A stretch of 64,000 bases of DNA from Comamonas sp. KCTC 72670. Lineage in GTDB: Bacteria; Myxococcota; Myxococcia; Myxococcales; Myxococcaceae. Shown here piece after piece: positions 43,881 to 52,947 of this stretch. The notes beneath the pieces were generated by a model, which had not been told where the DNA came from, made no database searches, and saw only the letters and a program-made list of their open reading frames with translations. The stretch is taken from the NCBI GenBank assembly GCA_014656495.1, contig BNCN01000017.1:112043-176042 (forward strand), read 5' to 3'. The number at the start of each line of letters is the position of its first letter. The first letter of the stretch is position 1. Made by a program: the position numbers and the translations under genes.

Positions 43881-45770
43881 CTACATCTGGCAAGGCGTGT
43901 GGCTGTCGTTGTCGCCGATGAAGCGCTCCTCCGGTGGCCCGGTGAAGGTGCTGTCGGCCAGCAGCGTGGCCCAGCAGGAGGGCAGCCGGGCGTTGCCCGT
44001 GACGTAGAAGGCGCGGCGCACGTCCGCCAGGGCCCGCAGGTTCAGTCGGGTGAGCGCGGGGTTGTCCCGGACCTCCAGCGTTCCCAGGGCGTGGAGCGCG
44101 CTCAAGGTGCCCAGGTCCGTCAACGCGTCGTTGCCCGTGACGAACAGGCCGGACATCCACGTCACCCGATGGAAGCCAGAGAGGTCCGTCAGCAGGGCGT
44201 TGCGCGTGACGCTCAGGCTCCCCAGGCTCTGGAGCTCCGGCAGGTCCGTCACGCTCGTCAGGCGTGGGTTGTCCTCGAGGGAGATGCCCCACTGGACGCT
44301 GAGCAGCGACGGCATCGTTCCCACGTGCTCCAGGTTCGCGTTGCCGGTGACGGCGAGGCTGTGCAGGCTCGACAGGGACTCGAAGCGGACGTCCCGGAGC
44401 TGGGGATTGTCCGCCACGCGGAGGTGATTCTTCACGAGCATGAGGTTCTTCAGCCCGGACACGGACGTCAGGGCGCCGTTGTTCGTGATGCTGATGCCGC
44501 CGCCGACCATGCTCAAGTGCTCCAGCCCCGACAGGGATTGGAGCGCGGGGTTGCCTGAAATCTCCACGCTCCCGCCCACCTCGGCGAGCCGCGACAGGGG
44601 CAGCTCCTCCATCACGGCATTGTCGAAGATGGAGACGGTGCCGTGCAGCGTCGGGACGTGACGGAGCGTGTCCGTGGCGGACTGGATGCCGGTGTCCCAG
44701 ATGGCCAGGTCGAACAGGGGGACGACGGCGGACAGGCCCGCCAACGACGGCAACGCGGGGAGCGCGCGGAGCCCGAGGCTGTGAACGCGGACCTGCGGGA
44801 GCGCATCGTGTGCCTGGGGGCCCACGGACAACTCGGTGAGCTGGGCGCTGCCGCCAATGCTCAGGGTCCCCTCCACGTAGCGCAGCGCCGCCAGCTCCAC
44901 GCGCCGCAGCGCCGGGCTGCCGTGAATCTCCAGCGTACCGTCCACGGAGACGAGGCCCGGAAGCACGAGCTCCACGAGGTCGGGCGCCTGGATGGTGAGG
45001 TTGCCACGGATGCTGGAGAGGCCACGCAGCGCCTCGAGGTCCGCGGCGTCCTCCACGACGAGCGTCCCATGGTGCGTCACCGTGGGCTGGCACACGTAGG
45101 TGGCGGCGAGGACCTCCGCATCATCGAGCACCGCGTTCCGGTTCCCGTCCACGCCGGCCTCCACCACGGTGCCGCCGGTGGCGCAGTTCGGGCCCACGGG
45201 CTCTGGCCGCTGGCGGAGCAGTGTCACCTCGGAGTTCGAGCAGAGGCGGACGGCCGCCCGGAGCTCGTCCTCGTCGAGCACGCCGTTCCCATTGAGGTCC
45301 ACGCCCGCCTCGACGAGCGAGTTGTCATACCGGCACACGTAGGGATGGGTCGTGAGTGGCCGGACGCGGGCCACCACGCGCACGGGCTCGGGCTCGATGC
45401 AACCCTGCACCTCCCGGGTCACCTCGTCGTCGGAGAGGATTCCGTCCCCATCCAGGTCCGTCCCCGCCTGGGAGAGGCTCCCGCCGTGGGGGCAGGCCTC
45501 GCCGCGAGGCACCGGCCGCGTGCGCACCAGCACGCCCGGCGCGAGCGTGGCGCAGACATACTCGGTCCCTGTCACCTCGGCGTCGTCGAGGACGCCATTG
45601 GCATCCAGGTCCAGGCCGGAGCGCACCGCCTTGCCGCCGTGCTCGCAGTTCGGGCCCGCGGGCTCGGGGGTGATGCGCGTGCGGGCCTCGTGCTGCGTCA
45701 CCAACCGGCGCAGGTCGATGGCGTCACACCCGGTGACGCACACCACCAGCCACAGCCATGTCCATCGCAT
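43881..45770 (-). CDS. Lipoprotein with DUF7151-like calcium-binding modules and leucine-rich repeats (third paralogue)
   Basis: The ATG at 45770 opens a lipoprotein signal with Cys15 (VCVTGC). The mature 615 residues contain four modules of the C-x-x-GG ... D-x-D/N-x-N-G-V-L-D-D-x-E-V ... YVC type, resembling EF-hand loops (DLDANGVLDDAEV), over about residues 35-240. Leucine-rich solenoid repeats follow (LSSIRGNLTIQAPDLVEL) to the end. The three adjacent lipoproteins are paralogues. Likely outer-membrane or surface lipoproteins binding calcium and a ligand. It begins 20 bases after its neighbour's stop, within the six-gene operon. Confidence 0.75.
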   Translation of the reverse strand: MRWTWLWLVVCVTGCDAIDLRRLVTQHEARTRITPEPAGPNCEHGGKAVRSGLDLDANGVLDDAEVTGTEYVCATLAPGVLVRTRPVPRGEACPHGGSLSQAGTDLDGDGILSDDEVTREVQGCIEPEPVRVVARVRPLTTHPYVCRYDNSLVEAGVDLNGNGVLDEDELRAAVRLCSNSEVTLLRQRPEPVGPNCATGGTVVEAGVDGNRNAVLDDAEVLAATYVCQPTVTHHGTLVVEDAADLEALRGLSSIRGNLTIQAPDLVELVLPGLVSVDGTLEIHGSPALRRVELAALRYVEGTLSIGGSAQLTELSVGPQAHDALPQVRVHSLGLRALPALPSLAGLSAVVPLFDLAIWDTGIQSATDTLRHVPTLHGTVSIFDNAVMEELPLSRLAEVGGSVEISGNPALQSLSGLEHLSMVGGGISITNNGALTSVSGLKNLMLVKNHLRVADNPQLRDVRFESLSSLHSLAVTGNANLEHVGTMPSLLSVQWGISLEDNPRLTSVTDLPELQSLGSLSVTRNALLTDLSGFHRVTWMSGLFVTGNDALTDLGTLSALHALGTLEVRDNPALTRLNLRALADVRRAFYVTGNARLPSCWATLLADSTFTGPPEERFIGDNDSHTPCQM

Positions 45771-45790
45771 GGGAGAGACCTCTCGGCGCT

Positions 45791-47413
45791 TCAAGGGGGG
45801 CAACTGGCGGCGTCGTCGTTGCCGCTGATGTCCAGCCGTTTGGCTTCGCCTGTGTAAACGGCGGCCGACAGCGCCGAAGCGAGGCACGTCGGCAGACGGG
45901 CGTTGTCCCGGACGATGAAGGACTCGTGGACCTGGCTCAGGTTCGGCAAATCGAAGCGCACGAGGCTCGCGTTGTTCTCCACGTGCAGGGAGGCGACGGT
46001 GCGCAAGGCGCTCAAGCCCGTGAGGCCCGTGAGGAGGGGGTTGTCCTCCACGGTCAGGAGGGACAGGTGTTCCACGCGCGAGAGCCCTGTCACCTCGCGC
46101 AGGGCTTCGTTCTGCGCCACGACCAGCGAGCCAGTGATGCTCTCGGGGTTGAGGCCCTCGAGGGTCCGCAGTGAGGCATTGCCTGAAATCTGGACGTCCC
46201 TGACGTGGAAGAGCTGCCTGAACGGGAGCGCCTGGAGCGTCTCGTTTCCGGTGACCTCCAGCGAACCCTGGAGAAGGTCGATGCTGACGAAGGGGGTGTC
46301 CTCGCCGGGGTGAAACTCCAGCGTGGTGTTGTCCTTCAGCAGCATGCTGAGTCGAGGCGAGACAGCCGCGAGCCCATTGAGGCGCTTGAGTTGGGGGTTG
46401 CCGCTCAACACGAAGCTGCGTCCCACGAAGAGGCGCTGGTACTCAGCCCCTCCTGCTTTCAAGCCACCCAGGCGCTGATTCGCCGACACATCCAGGTCAT
46501 CCCCCACGAAGCGCAGGCCCGGCAGGTCAATCTGGGTCAAGAATGGGTTGTTCCAAATCCGGAACGTGCGGTCCACCACCGCGAGCCCTGGCAAGCGCAC
46601 CTCCGTCAGGGCCGTCTCATCAATCAGGAGCGCCCCCTGGACGCGGGAGATGCGTTGGAGCACCGCGAGGTCCGCGGGAGTCCGTACGGTGTAGTCGCCA
46701 TGGAGGGTGTGGAGCGCTTCGCAGACGAAGGCCGTCCCTTGAATCTCGTGCCCCACGAGGACGCCATCTTCGTCGGCATCGTCGCCAACCTCGATGCGCG
46801 CTCCGCCCTCGGTGCAGGTCGTCCCGGCGGATTCGGTGTGGTGGTTCACCTGGAGCCTCGCTGGGTCGGTACACACGCGGGTCATGGCGCGGACCTCGTC
46901 ATCGTCCAGCAGCCCGTTTCCATTCACGTCGGGGCCCGCCTCCACCCAGGTGTCACCCCAGCCGCATTTCCAGGGGGGCGTCTCGGGCAATGGCGGGACG
47001 TGCCGTGAGCGGTGCAATACCCGAGCGGTGACACGCTCCGTACACCCATGCACCTCGCGGGTGACCTCCCCTTCGTCGAGGACGCCGTTCCCATTCACGT
47101 CCTGCCCTGCCCGCGACACATGGCCCCCGAAAGGGCACTGCTCGCCGGGCGGCAGGGTTTGCAGGTGCACCAGCAAGCCCTCCACGCCGGTGCCGCAGAC
47201 GTACTCGGTGCTCGTCACCTCGTCGTCGTCGAGGACGCCGTTGTCATTCAAGTCCAGGCCCGCGTGAAGCGCGCGTCCGCCAGCGGGACAGTGGGCGCCC
47301 GCGGGCTCGTCGGCCATCCGGGTGCGGACTTCATGCTGCGTGACGAGCTTCCGCAGGTCGATGCCCTCACAGCCGGACGCGAGCACCACCACCGCCAACC
47401 AGGTCCATCGCAT
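45791..47413 (-). CDS. Lipoprotein with DUF7151-like modules and leucine-rich repeats (second paralogue)
   Basis: The ATG at 47413 gives a 540-residue lipoprotein (LASGC, Cys15) beginning MRWTWLAVVV, almost identical in the signal region to the downstream paralogue. It has four acidic calcium-loop modules (DLNDNGVLDDDEV, DVNGNGVLDEGEV, DVNGNGLLDDDEV, DDADEDGVLVGHEI) and then a shorter leucine-rich solenoid. One module's calcium loop is altered. The near-identical signal region points to tandem duplication. It belongs to the sigma/caspase operon. Confidence 0.75.
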   Translation of the reverse strand: MRWTWLAVVVLASGCEGIDLRKLVTQHEVRTRMADEPAGAHCPAGGRALHAGLDLNDNGVLDDDEVTSTEYVCGTGVEGLLVHLQTLPPGEQCPFGGHVSRAGQDVNGNGVLDEGEVTREVHGCTERVTARVLHRSRHVPPLPETPPWKCGWGDTWVEAGPDVNGNGLLDDDEVRAMTRVCTDPARLQVNHHTESAGTTCTEGGARIEVGDDADEDGVLVGHEIQGTAFVCEALHTLHGDYTVRTPADLAVLQRISRVQGALLIDETALTEVRLPGLAVVDRTFRIWNNPFLTQIDLPGLRFVGDDLDVSANQRLGGLKAGGAEYQRLFVGRSFVLSGNPQLKRLNGLAAVSPRLSMLLKDNTTLEFHPGEDTPFVSIDLLQGSLEVTGNETLQALPFRQLFHVRDVQISGNASLRTLEGLNPESITGSLVVAQNEALREVTGLSRVEHLSLLTVEDNPLLTGLTGLSALRTVASLHVENNASLVRFDLPNLSQVHESFIVRDNARLPTCLASALSAAVYTGEAKRLDISGNDDAASCPP

Positions 47414-47447
47414 GGGAGACGCTCTCTTCCTTGTGCCGAGGGCTGCT

Positions 47448-49310
47448 TCAGTCGCAGGTGGCCGTGGTGTCGTTGCCACGAATCTCCGCCGCGTATCCCT
47501 GGATGACCCGCGCGGCGAGCGACACCGCGAGGCAGTTCGGGAGCGTGGGGTTCTCCGTGACGGCGAAGGAGCGGGTGACGGCCTCCAGGCGGTGGAGGTC
47601 GAGGCGGACGAGCCCCTCATGGGAGAGGACGTTCAGCTCCTCCAGGGTGCGCAGACTGCTGAAGTCCGAGAGGTCCGTGAGGCTGGCGTTGTTCTCCAGG
47701 TTCAGCGTCGTCATCGTTTGGATGGCGCTGAAGCCCTGCAGTCGGGACAGCGTGGGATTGTTGCGGACGACCAGGAAGCCCAGGTGCTGCAGGGACCTGA
47801 ACTGCCACAGGCCATGCAGCGTCGCATTGCCATCGATGCGGATGCCGTGCGTGACGCGCTTGAGCTCGGGAAACGCCTCGATGGACTCCAGGACGGGATT
47901 GTTCTCGAACGCGAGGACGCCCACCTGGGCGAGGGCGGTCAGGCCCGTGGTCGAGCGCAGGTTGGGGCCGGACCGGATGCCGAGCGTGCCACCAACGGAC
48001 TCCAGCTCCGGCATGCCGGACAGCGACGTGAGGGACTCGTTGTCCTGGACCAGCAGGTCACCGCCCACCTGCTGGAGCACCGTCCCGCTCAGGTTCACCA
48101 GGCTCGGATTCCGGACGAGGCTCAGGGAGCCCCCCAGCCACTGGAGATTCCGGAAGGGAATCGTGGACAGCTCCGCGTTGTCCTCGAGTGTGATGGAGGC
48201 GAGGTGCTCGGCGACGTGGGTGAAGGACCCGCCGTCGAGGTTCGCGTTGTCCTTGATGAGGATGCTGCTTCGGGGCGTGACCGCCGAGACGCCCGTCAGC
48301 GTGGGCAGCGCGGGGTTGGACACCAGGCTGAACTGTCCTTGGACCCAGAGCGGCCCGAGGCTGCTGCTGCCCAGCGTCAGGGTCTGCAAGGCCGGATTGC
48401 GCGCCACGGTCAGCGAGCTGCCGACGAAGCGCAGAGACGGCATCTCCACACGCGCGAGGGACGTGTCGAGGATCTCGAGCGCGCCCTCGACCTGCAACAG
48501 GTCCGGGAGGACGGCCTGCTGAAGTGCCTCCGTGCTGAAGGTGAGGTTGCCGCGGATGCGTGAAGTGCCTCCCAGCACCGCGAGGTCCACCGCGCTGCGC
48601 ACGTGATGGTTGCCCATCAGCGTGTGCAGGGGCTGGCAGACGAACAGGGTGTCCGCCACCTCGTCGTTGGCGAGCACGCCGTCTTGATTGGCGTCGGTGC
48701 CCACGTCGACCTGGGTGTTGGGCGTGGGGCACGCCTGGTTGGGGGGCGCCGGCGTCAGCCGCACCCGGACCGCGTCGTTGGGCACGCAGAGGATGGTGCT
48801 CGCGCGGACCTCCGAGTCGTCCAATTCGCCATTGCCATTCACATCCTGGCCGGCCTCCACGCGCGAGCCGCCCTCGTGACACGGGAAGACGCGCGGCTCC
48901 TGCTCGCGAACGCGGGTGAGGACGATCTCCGAGCTGGCGCAGCCGTACGCCTCGCTGGTGACCTCGCTGTCCTCCAGGGCGTCATTGCCGTTCAGGTCGT
49001 GACCGGCGCGGTACGCCTTGCCGCCCTCGGCGCAGTTCGCGCCGGGCGGTTCGTCTCGAACGCTGAGCAGCACGCCAGGGACGGACGTGGTGCAGGCGTA
49101 GGTGGTGGTGGCCACCTCGTCATCGTCGAGGACACCGTTGTCATTGATGTCCAGGCCCGTGTGGACGGCATGTCCGCCGAGGGCGCAGTTGGCGCCGCCG
49201 GGCTCGGACGCGAGCCGGGTGAGGGGCGGGTGTTGCCGGATGAGCCGGTCCAGCGAGATGCCGTCACAGCCCGTGGCGAATACGGCGATCGCCATCCACA
49301 TGCGTCTCAT
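47448..49310 (-). CDS. Lipoprotein with DUF7151-like modules and leucine-rich repeats (first paralogue)
   Basis: The ATG at 49310 is chosen because GAGGAA lies seven bases upstream and overlaps the caspase gene stop; an upstream TTG is unlikely. The 620-residue product has Cys15 (FATGC) and four calcium-type modules (DINDNGVLDDDEV, DLNGNDALEDSEV, DVNGNGELDDSEV, DANQDGVLANDEV). The leucine-rich solenoid of over 350 residues (LASITLEDNAELSTIPFRNL-like units) is the longest of the three. It is the first lipoprotein after the caspase gene. Confidence 0.75.
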   Translation of the reverse strand: MRRMWMAIAVFATGCDGISLDRLIRQHPPLTRLASEPGGANCALGGHAVHTGLDINDNGVLDDDEVATTTYACTTSVPGVLLSVRDEPPGANCAEGGKAYRAGHDLNGNDALEDSEVTSEAYGCASSEIVLTRVREQEPRVFPCHEGGSRVEAGQDVNGNGELDDSEVRASTILCVPNDAVRVRLTPAPPNQACPTPNTQVDVGTDANQDGVLANDEVADTLFVCQPLHTLMGNHHVRSAVDLAVLGGTSRIRGNLTFSTEALQQAVLPDLLQVEGALEILDTSLARVEMPSLRFVGSSLTVARNPALQTLTLGSSSLGPLWVQGQFSLVSNPALPTLTGVSAVTPRSSILIKDNANLDGGSFTHVAEHLASITLEDNAELSTIPFRNLQWLGGSLSLVRNPSLVNLSGTVLQQVGGDLLVQDNESLTSLSGMPELESVGGTLGIRSGPNLRSTTGLTALAQVGVLAFENNPVLESIEAFPELKRVTHGIRIDGNATLHGLWQFRSLQHLGFLVVRNNPTLSRLQGFSAIQTMTTLNLENNASLTDLSDFSSLRTLEELNVLSHEGLVRLDLHRLEAVTRSFAVTENPTLPNCLAVSLAARVIQGYAAEIRGNDTTATCD

Positions 49311-49321
49311 GAACAGGTTCC

Positions 49322-51049
49322 TCAACGTCGCAGCGCCAGTTCGAAGCCGAAGGCGCGGTCCCCATGGTCGCGGCCATCGAGAGTGACGCGGTCATAGGTG
49401 AAGGTGGCGGCCACCCGCAGCCGTACGCCCGCGAGCGTCCCCATCAGTCCCGTGGCCGTGTACGTGGAGAACACGGTGGGGTCGCCCATGCGCACCGCGC
49501 CGCGCGTGACGCCCACGAAGCCCCAGCCCGCGCCCGCTTCCAGGAACAGCGGCACACGCAGCTCGGAGGGCGCATTCGCCCCGAGGAGCCCGAGCAGCAC
49601 GCCCCGGTGGGTGCGGAGGTCATTGATGGCGATGGGCGTCATTCCATAGGAGGCGCGCGCGCCGTAATAGAGCGAGGTCAGGACCTCCCGCCGCCATGTG
49701 ACGGTGGGGCCTGTCGCGAGCGTGCCCAAGCCGAGCGGCGCCTGTTGGCCGCTCCAGCCCCAATCCCAACCCGGCATGCCGTCTTGCCGTCGCATCGGGA
49801 CGTGAGGGAAGCCGCCGCCGACGCTCGCGGGAAAGGCCTGCGACACGCCCACGTGCGCGAGGCCCGAGGCCGTCACGTAGCGTTCGTAGAAGTCCTTGTC
49901 GAGCGGCACCGCGAACAAGCCCTTGCGCAGGGCTTCCTCGGCGGGGCCGCGTTCCTGCAACTCCCGGTCGCCCAGCTTGAAGACGCCGGTGGACAGCTCC
50001 GCCAGGGTGATGCGGGCCTCCTGGGTCGGCGTGCGAAGCCAATACACGTCGCGCTCGGGGAGGCGCAGCAGCACGTACTGCTCCTGGGAGCGCCGCACGT
50101 CCGCGAGCCGTCTGCCGTCCGAGTCCTCGACGGAGATGCGCGAGTGCTCGAGCCCGGAGGGGAGCGGCAGGCTGGGGCCCCTGGGCGCCGGGCCGACGAG
50201 GGGGCGCCGCGGCTCCCGGGTGGGCGCGAAGGCGTGCAGCGTCAGGCGCGCGGGGAGGCCCTTCACGCCCTGGAGGGACGCGGTGACGAAGGCGCCCAGC
50301 TCGCTGTACTCCACCTTGCCGTCGCCGTTGATGTCGGCGGCGCCCATGAGGCCGGAGCGGGCCACGTGGCTGAAGACGCCCGCGCGGATGCGGGACCACT
50401 CGTGCGTCTCACCGTCGTCGCTCTCCGCGAACACCGCGCCCACGGTGGGCCGGGTGGCGAGCTGCTCCCGGGCGAGCATGCCGCGCAGCTCCGCGAGCAC
50501 CGCCGCGTCCGTCTGGCCGCCGCGGCTGCCCACGACGCCCGAGGCGCGGCACGCATCCACGATGACGTGGACGTAGTCGGCGCCCATCGGGTCCACCACG
50601 TCCGCGTAGAGACTGGCTTTGTCGAGCCGGCCGCCATCGAGCGTGAAGTAGGCGCGGCCGGCCTCGTCGGTGTTGCCGTGGCCCACGTAGACGAGCAGCA
50701 CATCCGTCTGTCTTCCGAGCTCGCGGTCGACCAGGTTGGCGGCGCGCAGCCGGGCCACCTCGCGCTTCACCTCGTCGGGCGTGGGGGGACGGGCGCCCGC
50801 GAGCACGGGGCGCGCACCGGCGCGAGTCGCCGCGTCCGGGGCCACCAGCAGCGTCGTCTCCACGCCCAGGCGTTGCAGCGTCTCCGCCCACAGCACGCCG
50901 TCGTCATCCGCGAAACGCAACGACGGGAGCGACGGGTCGTCGCTCCCGTTATGGGCAATGACCAGGGCACGCCGAACCACGGTTTCGGCCGAGGCCCCTC
51001 GGGCCAGCAGCAGCGCCGCGGCTCCGAGGAGCACTCCCAATGTTCTCAT
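49322..51049 (-). CDS. Secreted caspase-like (C14) protein with EF-hand and beta-rich C-terminal domain
   Basis: The 575-residue product has a Sec signal peptide (LLLARGASAE), then a C14 caspase domain with catalytic His124 (YVGHGN) and Cys167 (VDACRASG). An EF-hand loop (DINGDGKVEYSE, 239-250) follows. The last 150 residues are beta-rich with alternating hydrophobic residues and terminate in FELALRR, suggesting an outer-membrane barrel-like domain. Caspase-like proteins outside the cytoplasm are unusual. It overlaps the anti-sigma gene by four bases and leads directly into the lipoproteins. The calcium-binding loop matches the acidic modules of the lipoproteins. Confidence 0.8.
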   Translation of the reverse strand: MRTLGVLLGAAALLLARGASAETVVRRALVIAHNGSDDPSLPSLRFADDDGVLWAETLQRLGVETTLLVAPDAATRAGARPVLAGARPPTPDEVKREVARLRAANLVDRELGRQTDVLLVYVGHGNTDEAGRAYFTLDGGRLDKASLYADVVDPMGADYVHVIVDACRASGVVGSRGGQTDAAVLAELRGMLAREQLATRPTVGAVFAESDDGETHEWSRIRAGVFSHVARSGLMGAADINGDGKVEYSELGAFVTASLQGVKGLPARLTLHAFAPTREPRRPLVGPAPRGPSLPLPSGLEHSRISVEDSDGRRLADVRRSQEQYVLLRLPERDVYWLRTPTQEARITLAELSTGVFKLGDRELQERGPAEEALRKGLFAVPLDKDFYERYVTASGLAHVGVSQAFPASVGGGFPHVPMRRQDGMPGWDWGWSGQQAPLGLGTLATGPTVTWRREVLTSLYYGARASYGMTPIAINDLRTHRGVLLGLLGANAPSELRVPLFLEAGAGWGFVGVTRGAVRMGDPTVFSTYTATGLMGTLAGVRLRVAATFTYDRVTLDGRDHGDRAFGFELALRR

Positions 51050-51804
51050 GGCCCTTCCTCTACCCTCACTGACTGCTTGAGCACCACTGCGCCTTCGGAG
51101 GGTTCACCCCGAAGGGTCGCCAGGGACTCGGCCGGGCTGCCAGCGAAGGCGGCAATGATTTCCACAACGCCAGTCGTCTCGGGCAGGGGGACTGTCAGTT
51201 CGAGGGGGGCTTCCCTGCCCAGACTTCCCGCCACGGCGAAGGGGCCCGCCACGACCTCCTCCGTCTTGCCGCCGCGAATCTGGACCGTGACGTGGGAGTA
51301 GGGCGCATGGCCACCGGCGGCGAAGGCCAGCATGGCGCCGGCGCGGCAGGCGTCTCCGGCGTGCAGCTCGCGCAGGGCCTGTCCTGGCGTGGCGCAGAAG
51401 ATGCGAAGCGCGACGCTGGGGGGGACGGTGCCTTCGCCTCGGGAGACGAACTCGCCGGGCACGGTCGAGGTGGCGGGGACGAGCACCACCGCGAGGAACA
51501 CGGCGGCCAGCGCGCCGCCGAGCAGGGCGAGGGAGGGCCAGCGGGAGGGGACCTGCTCTGGGGCCGCCGAGGCCAGGGCCGCCGCGAGGCCGCCCTGTGA
51601 CAGGGCTTGCAGCTCCATGGAGGAGGGCGCGTCGAGGTGGCCGCCTTCGAGGCCGCGGTGGGCCTGGGTCCATCGCTCGTAGCGCGAGCCGCAGCGCTGG
51701 CAGGCGTGGGCGTGGCGCAGCAGGCGGGTGGCCTGGTGGGAGGACAGGTCCCCCAGCGACCACCGGGTCAGGCTGGCGTCGATATGTCTCTCGTACCACC
51801 TCAT
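51046..51804 (-). CDS. Zinc-finger anti-sigma factor
   Basis: The ATG at 51804 is preferred because it overlaps the sigma factor stop by four bases and has AGGAG upstream. The 252-residue protein carries a ZAS-type zinc motif, His31-x3-Cys35-x2-Cys38, in the N-terminal cytoplasmic domain. A transmembrane helix (LALLGGALAAVFLAVVLVP) and a periplasmic domain of about 110 residues with two cysteines follow. It should hold the sigma factor inactive until a signal in the periplasm triggers release. Coupling to the secreted caspase suggests that the signal concerns the envelope. Confidence 0.8.
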   Translation of the reverse strand: MRWYERHIDASLTRWSLGDLSSHQATRLLRHAHACQRCGSRYERWTQAHRGLEGGHLDAPSSMELQALSQGGLAAALASAAPEQVPSRWPSLALLGGALAAVFLAVVLVPATSTVPGEFVSRGEGTVPPSVALRIFCATPGQALRELHAGDACRAGAMLAFAAGGHAPYSHVTVQIRGGKTEEVVAGPFAVAGSLGREAPLELTVPLPETTGVVEIIAAFAGSPAESLATLRGEPSEGAVVLKQSVRVEEGP

Positions 51805-52493
51805 GAGGGCATGCTCCTGATTGCGCACAGGGCGAGTGAAGCCAGCAGAACGCCCAGCTCCATCCGCCCGGGCTCGGCCGATGCGTCCAGCCAGCCCGAG
51901 GCCTTCAAATGCTCCGTGAACTGCGTCCGCAGCCGCCGCTCGCGCACCCGGACTTCGCCTCGGGTGAGTTGGAGCTGCTCGGCGGCGGATTCCTGCGAAA
52001 GTCCTTCCACGAACCGGAGCTGCGCCAGGGCGCGGCCTTCATCCGTGAGTGTCTCGAGGAAGCGGCGGACCAGCTCGCGCACCTCCCCGCTCAAAGCCTC
52101 TTCTTCGGGCGACCGGCTCTCGGTGGGCAGGTGCGTGAGCTCCGGCGCGTCGTCCATGGAGACGGCCTCGCGCGACACGCGTCCCGACGCGCGCATCAGG
52201 TCGATGGCCGTCGAGCGCGCCACCGTGAGGAGGAAGCCCAGGTAGGGGCGCACCCCGTCATAGGCCTGCCGCATGTTGGGCCGGAAGGCCCTGACGAACG
52301 TCTCCTGATGGGCGGCGTCCAGGTCCAACGCCGACAGCGCGACGGTCCGCGTCCCCCCGTCGGAGCCGACCGAGAACTTCCGCGAGAGGTAGCGGAGCAC
52401 CTCCGGCGAATACGTCCGGTACACCTGCGTGAGGACGGACGTCTCCCCCCGGCGGAAAGCCTCCAAGACGGACCGGTCGTTTCCTGGCAGCAC
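51801..52493 (-). CDS. ECF-type RNA polymerase sigma factor
   Basis: The 230-residue protein has region 2 (HQETFVRAFRPNMRQAY) and region 4 (LSQESAAEQLQLTRGEVRVRERRLR), with a C-terminal hydrophobic tail (GVLLASLALCAI). The start is GTG at 52493 with GGAG five bases upstream. It lies first in the operon and is expected to drive its own transcription and that of the anti-sigma, caspase and lipoprotein genes. No regulated promoter was defined. Linkage of sigma, anti-sigma and targets by four-base overlaps indicates one unit. Confidence 0.8.
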   Translation of the reverse strand: MLPGNDRSVLEAFRRGETSVLTQVYRTYSPEVLRYLSRKFSVGSDGGTRTVALSALDLDAAHQETFVRAFRPNMRQAYDGVRPYLGFLLTVARSTAIDLMRASGRVSREAVSMDDAPELTHLPTESRSPEEEALSGEVRELVRRFLETLTDEGRALAQLRFVEGLSQESAAEQLQLTRGEVRVRERRLRTQFTEHLKASGWLDASAEPGRMELGVLLASLALCAIRSMPS

Positions 52494-52614
52494 GGTAGCT
52501 CCGTCCCTCGCGAGCCGGCCGAGCCCAATGCCCGGCCGTCCGTCATCCCTTCAAAATGGGATACGGAACGTGCTCGCAAAATGGGTCGTGCCTCATAACG
52601 CACCCCGCGCATTT

Positions 52615-52947
52615 TCATTGGGGGGCGGTCGGACGATTTCCACCGGGCGAGGGGAGAGGCCATGTGGGGTGCAGGGCTACCCAGGTCTGGCGGAGACGGT
52701 CGAGCAGTCGTTGGTGCTCCGCAGGACTCAGCCCCTGCTGCGAAGCTGGGGTGGACTCCCACCAGGCCGCGTTGAAGAGACAGGCGGCGGTGTTGGCCTG
52801 AATGCGTGGCAGGGCGTCGCGGTCCTGTGTGAACAGGGCCTGCAATTGGCTCTGGATGGGACCGAGTGTCGTGTTCGGACCGAGGTAGCCAGCGTCTTGA
52901 AGAAGCGCGCGCGCCCGCCCCATCCGACGTGTTCCAGTCCCGGGCAA
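52615..52947 (-). pseudogene. Hypothetical reading frame, probably degenerate
   Basis: The reverse frame encodes up to 110 residues with coding-like composition (LGPIQSQLQALFTQDRD, RLLDRLRQTWVALHP), rich in helices. A second frame just upstream (from 52975, MMHVKHSLQIARDWN) could be the original N-terminus separated by a frameshift near 52915. I do not recognise a family. The region lies between the sigma operon and the RHS gene, next to low-GC sequence, so it may be a decayed gene. Confidence 0.3.
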
